The notes: generated by a model not told the origin, from the letters alone. A stretch of DNA of 33,369 nt from a candidate division WS1 bacterium (GCA_012518355.1 JAAYSP010000138.1:1-33369), one strand, 5' to 3'; shown: positions 15,748 through 24,476, counted from the stretch's first letter. Numbers and translations: made by a program.

Positions 15748-16689
15748 ATGCTCGCTTTCATATGTCCGGGCCAGGGCTCACAGAGCGTCGGTATGGCGCA
15801 GGATCTGTATGAGCAGTACCCAGTTGCGCGGGAGTTGCTCGACGAAGTGGCCGCTGGGGTGGACTTCCCGTTGCTGCCGACTATGTTTGACGGTCCGGCC
15901 GATGCACTAACGGCGACTGAAAACGCGCAACCGGCCCTGGTGGCTCACTCGCTTGCAGTGGCAGCAGTGCTGCAAGCCGAGGGCATCGAGCCCCAGATGG
16001 TAGCGGGTCACTCGCTGGGCGAGTACGCAGCTCTGGCAATCGCTGGTGTATTCACAGCGGCAGATGCGGTGCGTCTGGTGCGCAAGCGGGGTCTGCTTAT
16101 GGCCGAAGCCGGTCGCGAGGTCGGTGGCACGATGGCTGCCATAATCGGCCTGGAAGAGTCTGCATTACGTGAGGCCCTGGCGCAGGTCAGTGAGGGTATC
16201 GTGGGCATCGCTAACTTCAACTCCGAGGACCAGACAGTCATCTCCGGAGAAGTCGAGGCGGTGCAGATAGCCGGAAAGCTCGCCACTGAGGCGGGTGCCA
16301 GGCGCGTGATACCGCTGCAGGTCAGCGGTGCGTTCCACTCACCGCTCATGCAGTCGGCAGCAGAGCAGCTTACTGAGGCCCTCGCGCAAGTCGAATTCGC
16401 GAATGCCACAGTGCCAGTCATCACCAACTGTGACGCCGCGTCGCACACTGACGCTGACGAGCTCAAGCAGGGGTTGGTGCAGCAGTTGACCCACACTGTA
16501 CTATGGCGCCAATCGGTTGCGACCATGACCGAGGCAGGCGTGGATGCTTTCATAGAGGTCGGTGCCGGTACCGTGCTGAGCAAGATGATGCAGAGATCCA
16601 GGATAGATGCCGGAATCCATAACAGTGCCAACGTAGACGCCCTGCGCAACAGTGTAATCGAACTGGGCGGACTGAAACCAACTCAGTGA
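15748..16689 (+). CDS. fabD: Malonyl-CoA:ACP S-malonyltransferase
   Basis: FabD loads malonate onto ACP. The 313-residue protein begins MLAFICPGQGSQSVGM, with the GQGSQ oxyanion motif. It has GHSLGE with nucleophile Ser89, and SGAFHSPLM with the catalytic His near residue 200. GAGTVLSKM near the C terminus is also standard. The start is the ATG at 15748, with GGAGG (15736-15740) 7 nt upstream; an in-frame GTG one codon earlier is too close. Only 3 nt separate it from the etfA stop codon, so the Etf module and fabD are surely co-transcribed. fabG follows 11 nt after its end. Confidence 0.96.
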   Translation: MLAFICPGQGSQSVGMAQDLYEQYPVARELLDEVAAGVDFPLLPTMFDGPADALTATENAQPALVAHSLAVAAVLQAEGIEPQMVAGHSLGEYAALAIAGVFTAADAVRLVRKRGLLMAEAGREVGGTMAAIIGLEESALREALAQVSEGIVGIANFNSEDQTVISGEVEAVQIAGKLATEAGARRVIPLQVSGAFHSPLMQSAAEQLTEALAQVEFANATVPVITNCDAASHTDADELKQGLVQQLTHTVLWRQSVATMTEAGVDAFIEVGAGTVLSKMMQRSRIDAGIHNSANVDALRNSVIELGGLKPTQ

Positions 16690-16700
16690 GGGAGAGTAGG

Positions 16701-17450
16701 ATGCTGAATTTGACTGACCGGGTAGCCATGATCACTGGTGGTGCAGGTGGTTTGGGGTTGGCTCTGGCAGACAGGCTTGCCACTCTTGGCGCAAATGTGG
16801 TGGTAAACGATATACCTCAGGCTGAGGAGGCCGCTGAGCGCGTCGCTGAGATGGTGAGGAAGCACGGGCGCAAGGCGCTGGTGGCACTGGGCAGTGTGAC
16901 CAGTGCAGATGATGTGGGCAAGACGGTTGACTCCGTGCTTGAGGAGTTCGGCAAGATAGATATCCTGATAAACAACGCCGGTATCACGCGTGACGGGCTG
17001 CTCATACGCATGTCTGAACAAGACTGGGATATGGTGCTGGAGATCAACCTCAAGGGCTCTTTTCTATGCACCAAAGCCGTAGCGCGTCCGATGATGAAGG
17101 CCCGGTACGGTCGCATCGTCAACATCGCCTCGGTGGCCGGTGTGATGGGCAACGCGGGGCAGGCCAACTACTCGGCTTCGAAGGGTGGCCTGATCGCCCT
17201 GACCAAGACCACGGCGAAGGAGCTCGCCAGCAGGAGCATCACCTGCAACGCAGTCGCCCCCGGTTTCATCGAGACCAGGATGACCGAGGTGTTGGACGAG
17301 CAAGTCCGTGCCCAGTGGCTACAGAACATACCGCTGGGGCGTCCGGGGACACCCGAAGACGTAGCTGATGTTGTCGCTTTCCTGGCTTCAGATGCCGCCG
17401 CTTATGTCACCGGGCAGGTGCTGAACATTGACGGTGGGCTGATTATGTAG
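16701..17450 (+). CDS. fabG: 3-oxoacyl-ACP reductase FabG
   Basis: This NADPH-dependent short-chain dehydrogenase reduces 3-oxoacyl-ACP to 3-hydroxyacyl-ACP. The 249-residue protein has the Rossmann motif TGGAGGLG (12-19), NNAG (91-94), catalytic Ser144, and YSASK with Tyr157 and Lys161. It ends NIDGGLIM, the usual FabG terminus. GAGGGAGAG lies just before the ATG at 16701. A GTG at 16686 overlaps the fabD stop codon and is less likely. NITRD-like GITRDGLL at 94-101 is characteristic of true FabG rather than other short-chain dehydrogenases. The acpP gene follows after 93 nt that contain a strong hairpin. Confidence 0.96.
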   Translation: MLNLTDRVAMITGGAGGLGLALADRLATLGANVVVNDIPQAEEAAERVAEMVRKHGRKALVALGSVTSADDVGKTVDSVLEEFGKIDILINNAGITRDGLLIRMSEQDWDMVLEINLKGSFLCTKAVARPMMKARYGRIVNIASVAGVMGNAGQANYSASKGGLIALTKTTAKELASRSITCNAVAPGFIETRMTEVLDEQVRAQWLQNIPLGRPGTPEDVADVVAFLASDAAAYVTGQVLNIDGGLIM

Positions 17451-17475
17451 CACACTGAAGCATATGGCAAATCCC

Positions 17476-17496
17476 CCGCGGCATTCGGTGCCGCGG
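17476..17496 (+). promoter_or_regulatory. GC-rich leader hairpin before acpP (copy 2 of the recurring element)
   Basis: CCGCGGCA (17476-17483) pairs with TGCCGCGG (17489-17496) around the loop TTCGG. It matches the hairpin at 9293-9313 in stem length, loop length and sequence, with the loop-closing pair changed from T-A to A-T. Both copies are followed by T(A)TGCAT(T/C)ATG. Here that ATG (17504) opens a 26-codon frame that ends at 17584, overlapping the acpP start in another frame. No U-run follows, so it is not a standard terminator. Confidence 0.65.
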
Positions 17497-17543
17497 TTGC
17501 ATCATGGACACAACGGTAAACAAGAAAACTGGAGGTCATTGCC

Positions 17544-17783
17544 GTGGCACTGTACGAGAAAGTAAAAGAAATAGTAGTCCGTGAACTGTCCGTTCCCGAA
17601 AGCCAGGTCACTGAGGACGCCACTTTTCAGGGTGACCTGAACGCCGATTCGCTCGACGTTGTCGAGTTGGTCATGGCTTTTGAGGACGAGTTCGATGTGG
17701 AGATCCCCGACGAGGAGGCCGAAGGCATCACAACTGTGCGCCAGGCTGTCGAGTATCTCGAGAAGAAAGCCGGCGGTGCTTAG
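17544..17783 (+). CDS. acpP: Acyl carrier protein
   Basis: ACP carries growing acyl chains on a 4'-phosphopantetheine arm. The 79-residue acidic protein has [13 protein letters not shown], where Ser36 is the modification site, and VEIPDEEAE in helix III. The start codon is GTG with GGAGG upstream (ctggaggtcattgcc). ACP is usually among the most abundant proteins, so a GTG start and a hairpin-containing leader may tune its level. Directly after the stop codon lies a short GC hairpin with a T-run. fabF follows on the same strand. Confidence 0.97.
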   Translation: MALYEKVKEIVVRELSVPESQVTEDATFQGDLNADSLDVVELVMAFEDEFDVEIPDEEAEGITTVRQAVEYLEKKAGGA

Positions 17784-17803
17784 GCGGGCCGCCCCGCGTT
17801 TTG
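17784..17803 (+). terminator. Possible (partial) intrinsic terminator after acpP
   Basis: GCGGG (17784-17788) pairs with CCCGC (17793-17797) across CCGC and is followed by GTTTTG. It starts at the base after the acpP stop codon. The stem is short and the T-run has only four residues. It may reduce rather than stop transcription into fabF, giving more acpP than fabF message. Confidence 0.45.
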
Positions 17804-17830
17804 TCACATCGCATGACCAGTCCCATTTTC

Positions 17831-17925
17831 AGCAGCAGCCACCGCCACACCGGTTTGTCGCGGCCCCGCGTTCGCCACAGCGTACGTGCATGGTGCCGCG
17901 GATGCCGGTGTGGCTGACCGCTGCT
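17831..17925 (+). promoter_or_regulatory. Long structured leader between acpP and fabF
   Basis: Three nested complementary segments can be read. AGCAGC (17831-17836) pairs with GCTGCT (17920-17925). GCCACACCGG (17844-17853) pairs perfectly with CCGGTGTGGC (17905-17914). Inside, CGCGGC (from about 17859) pairs with GCCGCG (about 17894-17899). Together they form an imperfect hairpin of about 95 nt. Its 3' foot is 11 nt before the fabF Shine-Dalgarno GGAG (17937-17940). It could be a processing site for RNase III, whose gene is two genes downstream, or a translational control element. Confidence 0.55.
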
Positions 17926-17948
17926 ATCTATTATCCGGAGACAAATGC

Positions 17949-19187
17949 ATGGACACACGTGTAGTCATCACTGGTGTGGGGTCGCTATCGTGCTTCGGAC
18001 CGGGCAGAGAACGTTTGTGGGAGGCTCTCTGCAACGAAGAGTGCGGTATAGACACCATAACCCACTTTGACGCAAGCGAGTACAAATCTCAGATCGCGGC
18101 TGAGTGCAGCAGAGACATAGACATCTCTGAACGCGTGGACCCCAAGCTCGCCAAGCGTGCGGACCGCTTCACACAGTATGCCATGTACTGTACTGATGAA
18201 GCTATGCAGCAAGCCGGCTTGCAGGTGACCGACGAAAACGCCGACGAAATTGGTGTGCTCATCGGGTCCGGCATCGGCGGCATGGAGACCTGGGAGAAGC
18301 AGTTTACGACTCTGCTGCGAAAAGGTCCGAGACGAGTAAGCCCTTTTCTCGTGCCTATGATGATCGTGGACATGGCGGCCGGGCTTGTCTCTATTCAGAC
18401 CGGTGCCAAGGGCCCCAACCTAGCGGTAGTAACTGCTTGTGCCAGCGCTACCCATGCCATCGGTGAAGCGACGGCTATCATACGCCGTGGGCAGGCGCAA
18501 GCCATGATCACCGGTGGCAGTGAGACGGTGGTCTCTCCGACAGCCGTGTCGGGCTTCTCTTCGGCCGGGGCCGTGTCGTTTCGCAACGATGACCCGAAAC
18601 ACGCTTGTCGCCCGTTCGATCGCGACCGCGATGGCTTCGTCATCGGAGAGGGCTGCACCATCATGCTACTCGAGGAGTACGAACACGCACGCGCGCGTGG
18701 CGCCGAGATACTGGGCGAGATCCTCGGTTTCGGCATGAGCGGCGATGCCTACCATATCACAGGTCCGTCTCCAACCGGCGAAGGGGCAGTGCGTGCCATG
18801 AAGGCTGCGCTGAAGGATGCGCGTCTCAATGCCGATGATATAGACTACATAAACGCTCATGCGCCGGGCACACCAGACGGCGACTCGATGGAAGCTCACG
18901 CTATCCTGGGGCTGTACGGTGACCAGTCGCCTCCGGTCAGCTCCACCAAAGGCAATCACGGGCATCAGCTTGGTGCCACCGGCGCCACAGAGCTCATCAT
19001 GTCTCTATACATGGCCGAACACAGCTACATACCGCCCACCTTGAACTGCGACAGTCCCGAGGACTTCATGACCTTCGATATCGTGCGCGGGTCAGGCAGA
19101 GAGATGGCTATGAACACCATCATGAGCAACTCTTTCGGTTTCGGTGGACACAACGCAGTGCTCATTGCCAACCGTCGAGTACAGTAG
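17949..19187 (+). CDS. fabF: Beta-ketoacyl-ACP synthase II
   Basis: FabF elongates acyl-ACP with malonyl-ACP. The 412-residue protein has catalytic Cys164 in VTACASATHAIG, His304 in INAHAPGTPDGDS and His339 in KGNHGHQLGATGA, giving the Cys-His-His set of elongating synthases. MNTIMSNSFGFGGHNAVLI at the C terminus is typical. The first His motif reads NAHAPGTPDGD instead of the usual NAHGTSTPxGD, a small departure. The ATG at 17949 has GGAG 8 nt upstream; an in-frame upstream ATG at 17886 lies inside the structured leader and is not supported. rnc follows after about 116 nt. Confidence 0.95.
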   Translation: MDTRVVITGVGSLSCFGPGRERLWEALCNEECGIDTITHFDASEYKSQIAAECSRDIDISERVDPKLAKRADRFTQYAMYCTDEAMQQAGLQVTDENADEIGVLIGSGIGGMETWEKQFTTLLRKGPRRVSPFLVPMMIVDMAAGLVSIQTGAKGPNLAVVTACASATHAIGEATAIIRRGQAQAMITGGSETVVSPTAVSGFSSAGAVSFRNDDPKHACRPFDRDRDGFVIGEGCTIMLLEEYEHARARGAEILGEILGFGMSGDAYHITGPSPTGEGAVRAMKAALKDARLNADDIDYINAHAPGTPDGDSMEAHAILGLYGDQSPPVSSTKGNHGHQLGATGATELIMSLYMAEHSYIPPTLNCDSPEDFMTFDIVRGSGREMAMNTIMSNSFGFGGHNAVLIANRRVQ

Positions 19188-19303
19188 CGGTGAGCGGTAG
19201 GTTTGCCCTTCGACCATCGTAGGTCACACAGAACCGGACGTATCACGGGCCAGGCAGCGGCACGAGTATGCTGTTGGTGCCCCGTTCCGGAGAAACGGAT
19301 TAC

Positions 19304-20029
19304 ATGAACGTCTTTGACGCGGAACAGGTTCGCGATGAACTCGAACTGCCGCACGCTCAGGACCCGGAGTTGCTGCGCCAGGCGTTCGCACATGGCTCTT
19401 ACGTGCGAGAGCAGGGGCTTGAGGCGATAGCATCGAACCAGCGTCTGGAGTTTCTCGGAGACGCTGTCCTCGACATGGTACTTGCGCATGAGCTCTACAT
19501 CAGTAACCCTGACTTACCTGAGGGTGAGCTGACGAAGCTGAAGGCCGCTCTCGTGAGAGCCGAGACGCTGGCCCATGTGGCCCGCGAGCTGAACCTGGGC
19601 AAGTACTTGCTGTTGGGGCGTGGCGAAGAGGAGACAGGCGGACGTGGGAAGCCTTCCCTACTGGCCGACTGTCTGGAGGCGCTTATCGCCGCTATCTACC
19701 TGTCGGGCGGATGGCCTGCTGCCAGCGACTTCATCATGCGCCATCTGTGGCCCCTGGTTGCTGAGATCGAGGCCGGTGAGCACATCTTCGACCACAAAAG
19801 CACGCTGCAGGAGACCATCCAGGCACATGGCGGCAACCCGCCGCACTACATCACGCTCCAGACGCTTGGCCCCCCGCATCGGCGTGTTTTCGAGGTCGAG
19901 GTCAGGCACAACGGACAAGTGCTCGGCACGGGACGCGGGGCCAGCAAACAGGAAGCTGAGCAGGATGCAGCGCGTGATGCCCTGGTATGTAGCGATGAGT
20001 GGCTGGCACACTTGACCGGGTCAGCATAG
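19304..20029 (+). CDS. rnc: Ribonuclease III
   Basis: RNase III cuts double-stranded RNA in rRNA precursors and mRNA leaders. The 241-residue protein has the signature NQRLEFLGDAVL (45-56) and the second acidic motif ADCLEALIAAIYLSGG, with Asp122 and Glu125. A C-terminal dsRNA-binding domain (about 163-232) includes HKSTLQE and GASKQEAEQDAARDAL. All metal-binding acids are present. I chose the ATG at 19304, with GGAG 11 nt upstream; an in-frame ATG at 19268 without a Shine-Dalgarno would add 12 residues. fabF-rnc adjacency is common in several phyla. The leader hairpins of fabF and pnp in this window are possible targets. Confidence 0.95.
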   Translation: MNVFDAEQVRDELELPHAQDPELLRQAFAHGSYVREQGLEAIASNQRLEFLGDAVLDMVLAHELYISNPDLPEGELTKLKAALVRAETLAHVARELNLGKYLLLGRGEEETGGRGKPSLLADCLEALIAAIYLSGGWPAASDFIMRHLWPLVAEIEAGEHIFDHKSTLQETIQAHGGNPPHYITLQTLGPPHRRVFEVEVRHNGQVLGTGRGASKQEAEQDAARDALVCSDEWLAHLTGSA

Positions 20030-20131
20030 GCAGCGCCTCATCATATCGGCTCCGACGCCCTCCCAGGCCTCTCCTGGCTATCCATGCAGCATTTGCAGGA
20101 CTCTGTGCCACGACTTGCGAAACCTCTACTC

Positions 20132-22585
20132 ATGACCCGAATCCATCGTCATCAGAAGCCACAGGTACGTCCCGTATGGGAGGCAGGCACCTCGGCAACC
20201 GCGGTGGCAAGCCGACTGTCGTGGGTGCTGCTGTTGTTGCTGCTCTCACTGGCCGTGTGTGCTGCTGGAGACAGGCCGGGACCGTTCACTTTCGTCTACG
20301 GCCTGGACAGAGGCGGGACACTTGCAGACCTGCAGCACTTCGGTGTCAACAGCCTCTACATGGACCTGCAGCCGGACGAACTCGAAGACTTGACGCTCGT
20401 GCGAGAGCAGGTGAGAGAGGCGGCCGCGGCTGGATACCATGTGATAGTCGGTCTGCCGACCACGGAGTTGGGGCGCTATCGCGTTTCTCCGTACTCTGAA
20501 CAGTATCGTAACGCGGCCACAGAGCTGATACACCGTGTGATTCTGCAGTTGCGTGACGAGACCGGCATCAGCGCGTGGGCCACCGGACACTACCTGGAGA
20601 AGCATCTGAGCTACGACGACCGCGATTTCCGCCAGTTTCTCCAGGATCGCTACGGAAGCCTGGAGCGGCTGAATCGGATGTGGGAGACGAGCTTTTCACT
20701 CTGGGGCGCCGTTGACCAGGAGACTGCTCTCAACGCAGATCCCGACATGCCATTCGGTATCGGGCGGGCAGCGGTTGATGTAGCCGATTACCGCCATTTT
20801 GCCTTCGGGGCAGTCATGTCCCACTGGGCCGAGACAGTCAAATCGTTGGACGAATCGCGTCCGCTGATGACCGGGTGCGTGACGCTGTACCGGAGCTTGC
20901 CGGCGATCCCGGAGACTTATGACATCATCGCGGTAAGTCTGCCGCCAGACGTGATCAAACCTTCGGCCGAACGGTACGGCGACGGACTCACCCACAACGT
21001 AGACGGGATAGATCTGGCGCGCAGAGGCGGAAGATTTGAGGTCATCCCAGTACTGCGAGTACCGCTGCCTCATGAGCCGGGCTACTCGAGGGGGCTGCGC
21101 GACTGGATACTCGCCGCCGATCTGCATGGGGCCCGCGGCATCGCCATCGAGAACTGGCAGCGATATGTGCAGTATCCTGAGATTGCTGCACGCAGCGTTC
21201 GGCTGCTGAACGAAACATGGCCTCTGGTAGACTTCCGGGGGGAGCCGCAGCCCCCTGTGGCAGTGCTCTACTCTCCCTATGCAGAGGGTGTTCAGGTGGT
21301 CGGCCAGCCGGTGTACGGGCACCTGAAGGGATTTGGCAGTGGTACGCCAGGTGAACTGATGGCAGGATTGCGCCAGGGCACATGCTTTGGACTGACGGAT
21401 TATCTGGCAGTGGAGGATCTGGGCCGTGTCAACCTGAGCCGTTATGGATTGATCATCGCCCCCGCCGCCCTGAGCCTCAACGAATCGCAGAGCCAACTAC
21501 TGTCTGACTACGTGCGTGCCGGTGGTGCACTGATCGCTGACCTGGGCTTCGGGCTGCATCATACAGGTACCTGGCTTCGGCTTCCGGGGCCCGGATGGGG
21601 CCTGTTCGGGATAAGTGAACTTCGCCCCGGCGAGGCTCGGGCAGGTGATCTGACTCTCAGCGGCTCGATGGACGAATTTCCGCACCTGAGCCATGGGATG
21701 AAAACTACAGGGACCTTCCGAGCCACAGTTGGAGGAAGCGGGGGTGGACCTCGCACGTATCAAGCGGGCACCTACAGTGTCAGTTCGTACACCGCCTACG
21801 CGTCGGTGATGCAGGGGGCGCTGGGACTGGCGGTACTCAGGACCGACACCTCCGGAGATCAGGGCCCGGCTATAGCAGGTCTGATCTGCAACCGTTATGG
21901 ACGAGGTCTGGGGCTTTTCGCCACGCACCAATTGTATTCGCACTGGCCTCTGAGTGACCGGGTCAGCACCGCACTGCACTACGACTTGATACGTCGGCAA
22001 GCCAGTTGTGAGCTTGTAGACGGCCCCTTCCTACGCTCCGATGTCGCCATCAGCCTGGAACAGGACCGCGTCAGGCTCTTCAACTGCTCAGATAGGCAGG
22101 CGGTACATAGCGTGGCCTTGTACGGGCAGGGTGACAGGCTGATCGAAGGGGTGGTGACGGTAAACCATGCGGCATATGGTGGCCAGCCACAGCGACAGTT
22201 CTTCGAGGCCCATGTCCCATCGCACAGCATCCGCAACCTGCGGCTTACGGGCATCACCGCCCAGCCCTACGAAGCACACGTGAGTGTGGTGATCGCCGAC
22301 TGCTCGGAGCCTCTGGTACGTCTGGTGGCTGCCGGTCCGGGAGCGCGGCCGGCACCCACCCGTGAAAATCCGCATCAATTTCAGCGGCCCGAGGCGGCTG
22401 TCAGGGTGCGGTTTGCAGTCCGTGATGATGGGACGTATGCAGTAGCGGACGGCTCACGGCATCAGGTGACAATCCGACCTGACCGCGGCAACAGCCGCAC
22501 CCTCGAGGTAGTTGCCTCCCAGGGACAGATCAGCTTCACAGCAGATATCTATCGCGATCAGATTACCATCAGCCCAATGCACTGA
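20132..22585 (+). CDS. Exported GH42-like protein with GATase-like domain, catalytic site uncertain
   Basis: The 817-residue protein has a hydrophobic segment (about 31-47) after a charged N terminus, so it is exported or anchored. A TIM-barrel-like part follows. FRQFLQDRYGSLERLNRMWE (166-185) is the stretch seen in GH42 beta-galactosidases after their cysteine cluster. Residues about 385-490 (PVAVLYSP to GGALIADL) look like the GH42 trimerization domain, with LIIAPAALSLNESQ. GH42 enzymes normally have Asn-Glu as acid/base just before that stretch. Here the equivalent reads AWATGHYLEKHL, without Asn-Glu, so activity is doubtful or altered. No convincing Shine-Dalgarno supports any start; an ATG at 20084 is the alternative. 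About 100 nt separate it from rnc. Confidence 0.6.
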   Translation: MTRIHRHQKPQVRPVWEAGTSATAVASRLSWVLLLLLLSLAVCAAGDRPGPFTFVYGLDRGGTLADLQHFGVNSLYMDLQPDELEDLTLVREQVREAAAAGYHVIVGLPTTELGRYRVSPYSEQYRNAATELIHRVILQLRDETGISAWATGHYLEKHLSYDDRDFRQFLQDRYGSLERLNRMWETSFSLWGAVDQETALNADPDMPFGIGRAAVDVADYRHFAFGAVMSHWAETVKSLDESRPLMTGCVTLYRSLPAIPETYDIIAVSLPPDVIKPSAERYGDGLTHNVDGIDLARRGGRFEVIPVLRVPLPHEPGYSRGLRDWILAADLHGARGIAIENWQRYVQYPEIAARSVRLLNETWPLVDFRGEPQPPVAVLYSPYAEGVQVVGQPVYGHLKGFGSGTPGELMAGLRQGTCFGLTDYLAVEDLGRVNLSRYGLIIAPAALSLNESQSQLLSDYVRAGGALIADLGFGLHHTGTWLRLPGPGWGLFGISELRPGEARAGDLTLSGSMDEFPHLSHGMKTTGTFRATVGGSGGGPRTYQAGTYSVSSYTAYASVMQGALGLAVLRTDTSGDQGPAIAGLICNRYGRGLGLFATHQLYSHWPLSDRVSTALHYDLIRRQASCELVDGPFLRSDVAISLEQDRVRLFNCSDRQAVHSVALYGQGDRLIEGVVTVNHAAYGGQPQRQFFEAHVPSHSIRNLRLTGITAQPYEAHVSVVIADCSEPLVRLVAAGPGARPAPTRENPHQFQRPEAAVRVRFAVRDDGTYAVADGSRHQVTIRPDRGNSRTLEVVASQGQISFTADIYRDQITISPMH

Positions 22586-22633
22586 CAGCCGTCCCCTCCT
22601 ACAGCCGTACCTCGTGCTATCGTGCACTAACAA

Positions 22634-23296
22634 CTACTGTTTGCCCAGTTCCTCCTGCAGCTTGTTCCAGTCTGCCAGGAAAGCTTCCAGGCCACGGTCG
22701 GTTAGGGGATGGCCGAACATCTGGTCCAGGACCTTGAAGGGCACTGTGGCGACATGAGCGCCCCAGCAGGCGGTCTGCACGACGTGTTCGGGCCGGCGTG
22801 CGCTGGCCACGATGATCTGGGTCTTATAGCCATAGTTGGAGTAGATCTGGGCCAGCTGTTTGACCAGGCCCATGGCGTCGGTGGCCATATCTTCGAGCCG
22901 ACCGAGGAACGGAGAGCAGTATGTGGCACCGGCCTTGGCTGCCAGCAGGCCCTGGGCGGCGGTGAACACCAGGGTGACGTTGGTTCGGATGCCCTCTGCT
23001 GAAAGCACTTTTACCGCTTTCATGCCTTCTTTTATCATCGGGATCTTGACCACCACGTTGTCGGCCCACTTGGCGAGCTTCCGGGCCTCGGCGATCATGG
23101 CATCAGCTTCTGTGCTGACCACCTCGGCACTGACCGGTCGATTGCCCATCAGTGCGCAGATCTCCTTGACGGTGGCTTCAAAATCGCGCCCCTCACGCGC
23201 TATGAGAGTGGGGTTGGTAGTCACTCCATCAACTACACCCCAACTGTCGGCCCGCTTGATCTCCTCTATGTTGGCAGTGTCCATGAAAAACTTCAT
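22634..23296 (-). CDS. tal: Transaldolase / fructose-6-phosphate aldolase-like (TalC type)
   Basis: The 220-residue protein belongs to the short transaldolase family. MKFFMDTAN carries Asp6, [10 protein letters not shown] carries Asn28, and NVVVKIPM carries Lys84, which forms the Schiff base. [10 protein letters not shown] and [22 protein letters not shown] complete the pattern. It either transfers dihydroxyacetone units between sugar phosphates in the non-oxidative pentose phosphate pathway, or cleaves fructose 6-phosphate. Short family members do one or the other, and the sequence alone does not decide. AGGTGA lies 5 nt before the ATG. It is the third gene of a probable nfu-phosphoesterase-tal operon, and it converges with the GH42-like gene, 48 nt away. 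Confidence 0.93.
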   Translation of the reverse strand: MKFFMDTANIEEIKRADSWGVVDGVTTNPTLIAREGRDFEATVKEICALMGNRPVSAEVVSTEADAMIAEARKLAKWADNVVVKIPMIKEGMKAVKVLSAEGIRTNVTLVFTAAQGLLAAKAGATYCSPFLGRLEDMATDAMGLVKQLAQIYSNYGYKTQIIVASARRPEHVVQTACWGAHVATVPFKVLDQMFGHPLTDRGLEAFLADWNKLQEELGKQ

Positions 23297-23372
23297 ATCT
23301 TCACCTCATGTTGGTATTTTCGGCGGCTTGCGGCTCGTGCCACTGATCGCCCGCGGCAGCTTCATGGCAGCT

Positions 23373-24452
23373 TTACGGTAGAGGATCAGTCCACAGCCGT
23401 TCATGGATGGTAACCCGGCCGTCCTCTATATACAGGAAGTCGGCCCGATCTGCTTTCCATGACCCGTCGTTGTAGTAGTTGCGCTGGGCGCCATCTTCTT
23501 CCCATTGCATGTGGTCAAGTTTGTGCACGTGCCCCAGGATGATGGCGGATATAGTGGCATCGGACTGGCTGTTGAGCTGTTTGAGGCGGTAGCGTGCCGC
23601 GCGACGCCAGGGGATTTTTGCGTAGTACACGTCACCCAGCGTGAAAAACAGTTCCAGGGCCCTGTCAGGTATGCTGTCTGGTCGCTGCAATTGGTCCGTA
23701 GTGAGCTCCATTTCACTGAGGCGGGCCACGGCGATCTCCTGCTCGACAAACTGTTCTCCGTTGGCTCGCACGTCCTCAAAATCATCCCGCAGGTTCAGGG
23801 CCATCAATGCCACTGCTATCCGCTTTTCGGCGTCCGTGAATTGCAGTCCGTTAGGCTCCCATTGCAGGGCAGACAGCATCTGCTGGGCTATCACATAAGA
23901 CCGGGGCATCACGATTTGTCCAGCCTGCTCCACCGGGCGCAGGAACTGCTGCATGGCCTGCCGCGCCGTAGTGTGGGGCTGGGCGGGCAGAAGACTGAGC
24001 CGGTGCTCAACATAGGCCCAGAGCCAGGCATCCAGCAGGTGGCCGTGTTCGATGGCGAAGCGGTTTTCTCCGCACTCGAGCAGGAGGCAGGGGCAGTTGA
24101 AAGTCAGCGACGTATCATGAGTCCGTGTCGCAAAGCCCAAGATACCGGCATCATGGTTGCCTACGACATAACTGATTCCAACACCGGCCTGATGCAGGGC
24201 GGCCAGCTCGCCGACGATGTCAGAGAACTCCGGCAGAAGCGGCCTACCGTCTTTTTGGGGGACATCCAGCAGGTCGCCGTTGATCACGAGGTGCTGGACG
24301 TCTGTATCGTTACCGATCCACCGGAGAAACTCAAGAAAAGCCTGTCGCTTGTCCTGATGGTGGTCAGGCAATTCGTGAGGCCACTCATCTACGTGTACGT
24401 CAGAAACGACGATGACGCGTTGGGCCTGCACCGCACCAGATTGCAGCTCCAT
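23373..24452 (-). CDS. Calcineurin-like metallophosphoesterase
   Basis: The 359-residue protein has the dimetal phosphoesterase motifs in order. VSDVH has Asp18 and His20, VINGDLLD has Asp60, and VVGNHD has Asn99, His100 and Asp101. A later His lies in EHGHLLD, and ILGHVHKLD is the final GHxH-type motif. About 100 residues between EHGH and GHVH form an insert rich in Arg and Glu. No signal peptide is present, so it acts in the cytoplasm. Family members hydrolyse phosphomonoesters, phosphodiesters or UDP-diacylglucosamine (LpxH-like); this protein is longer than LpxH and I cannot name the substrate. The Shine-Dalgarno is weak. It starts 24 nt after the nfu stop codon, and tal follows after 76 nt. 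Confidence 0.85.
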   Translation of the reverse strand: MELQSGAVQAQRVIVVSDVHVDEWPHELPDHHQDKRQAFLEFLRWIGNDTDVQHLVINGDLLDVPQKDGRPLLPEFSDIVGELAALHQAGVGISYVVGNHDAGILGFATRTHDTSLTFNCPCLLLECGENRFAIEHGHLLDAWLWAYVEHRLSLLPAQPHTTARQAMQQFLRPVEQAGQIVMPRSYVIAQQMLSALQWEPNGLQFTDAEKRIAVALMALNLRDDFEDVRANGEQFVEQEIAVARLSEMELTTDQLQRPDSIPDRALELFFTLGDVYYAKIPWRRAARYRLKQLNSQSDATISAIILGHVHKLDHMQWEEDGAQRNYYNDGSWKADRADFLYIEDGRVTIHERLWTDPLP

Positions 24453-24476
24453 GCTGATCCGCCGTTCACCCAGATG

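Noticed and set aside
16008-16649. A 213-codon minus-strand frame inside fabD
   Set aside because: It is antisense to fabD, whose active-site motifs are intact. The product is Ser/Ala-rich chance translation.
17504-17584. A 26-codon frame between the acpP hairpin and the acpP start, considered as a leader peptide gene
   Set aside because: It has no Shine-Dalgarno of its own and no run of regulatory codons. It is noted only as part of the hairpin element.
20696-21496. A 266-codon minus-strand frame inside the GH42-like gene
   Set aside because: It is fully antisense to a longer coding frame with recognisable domains, and it has no ribosome-binding site or recognisable product.
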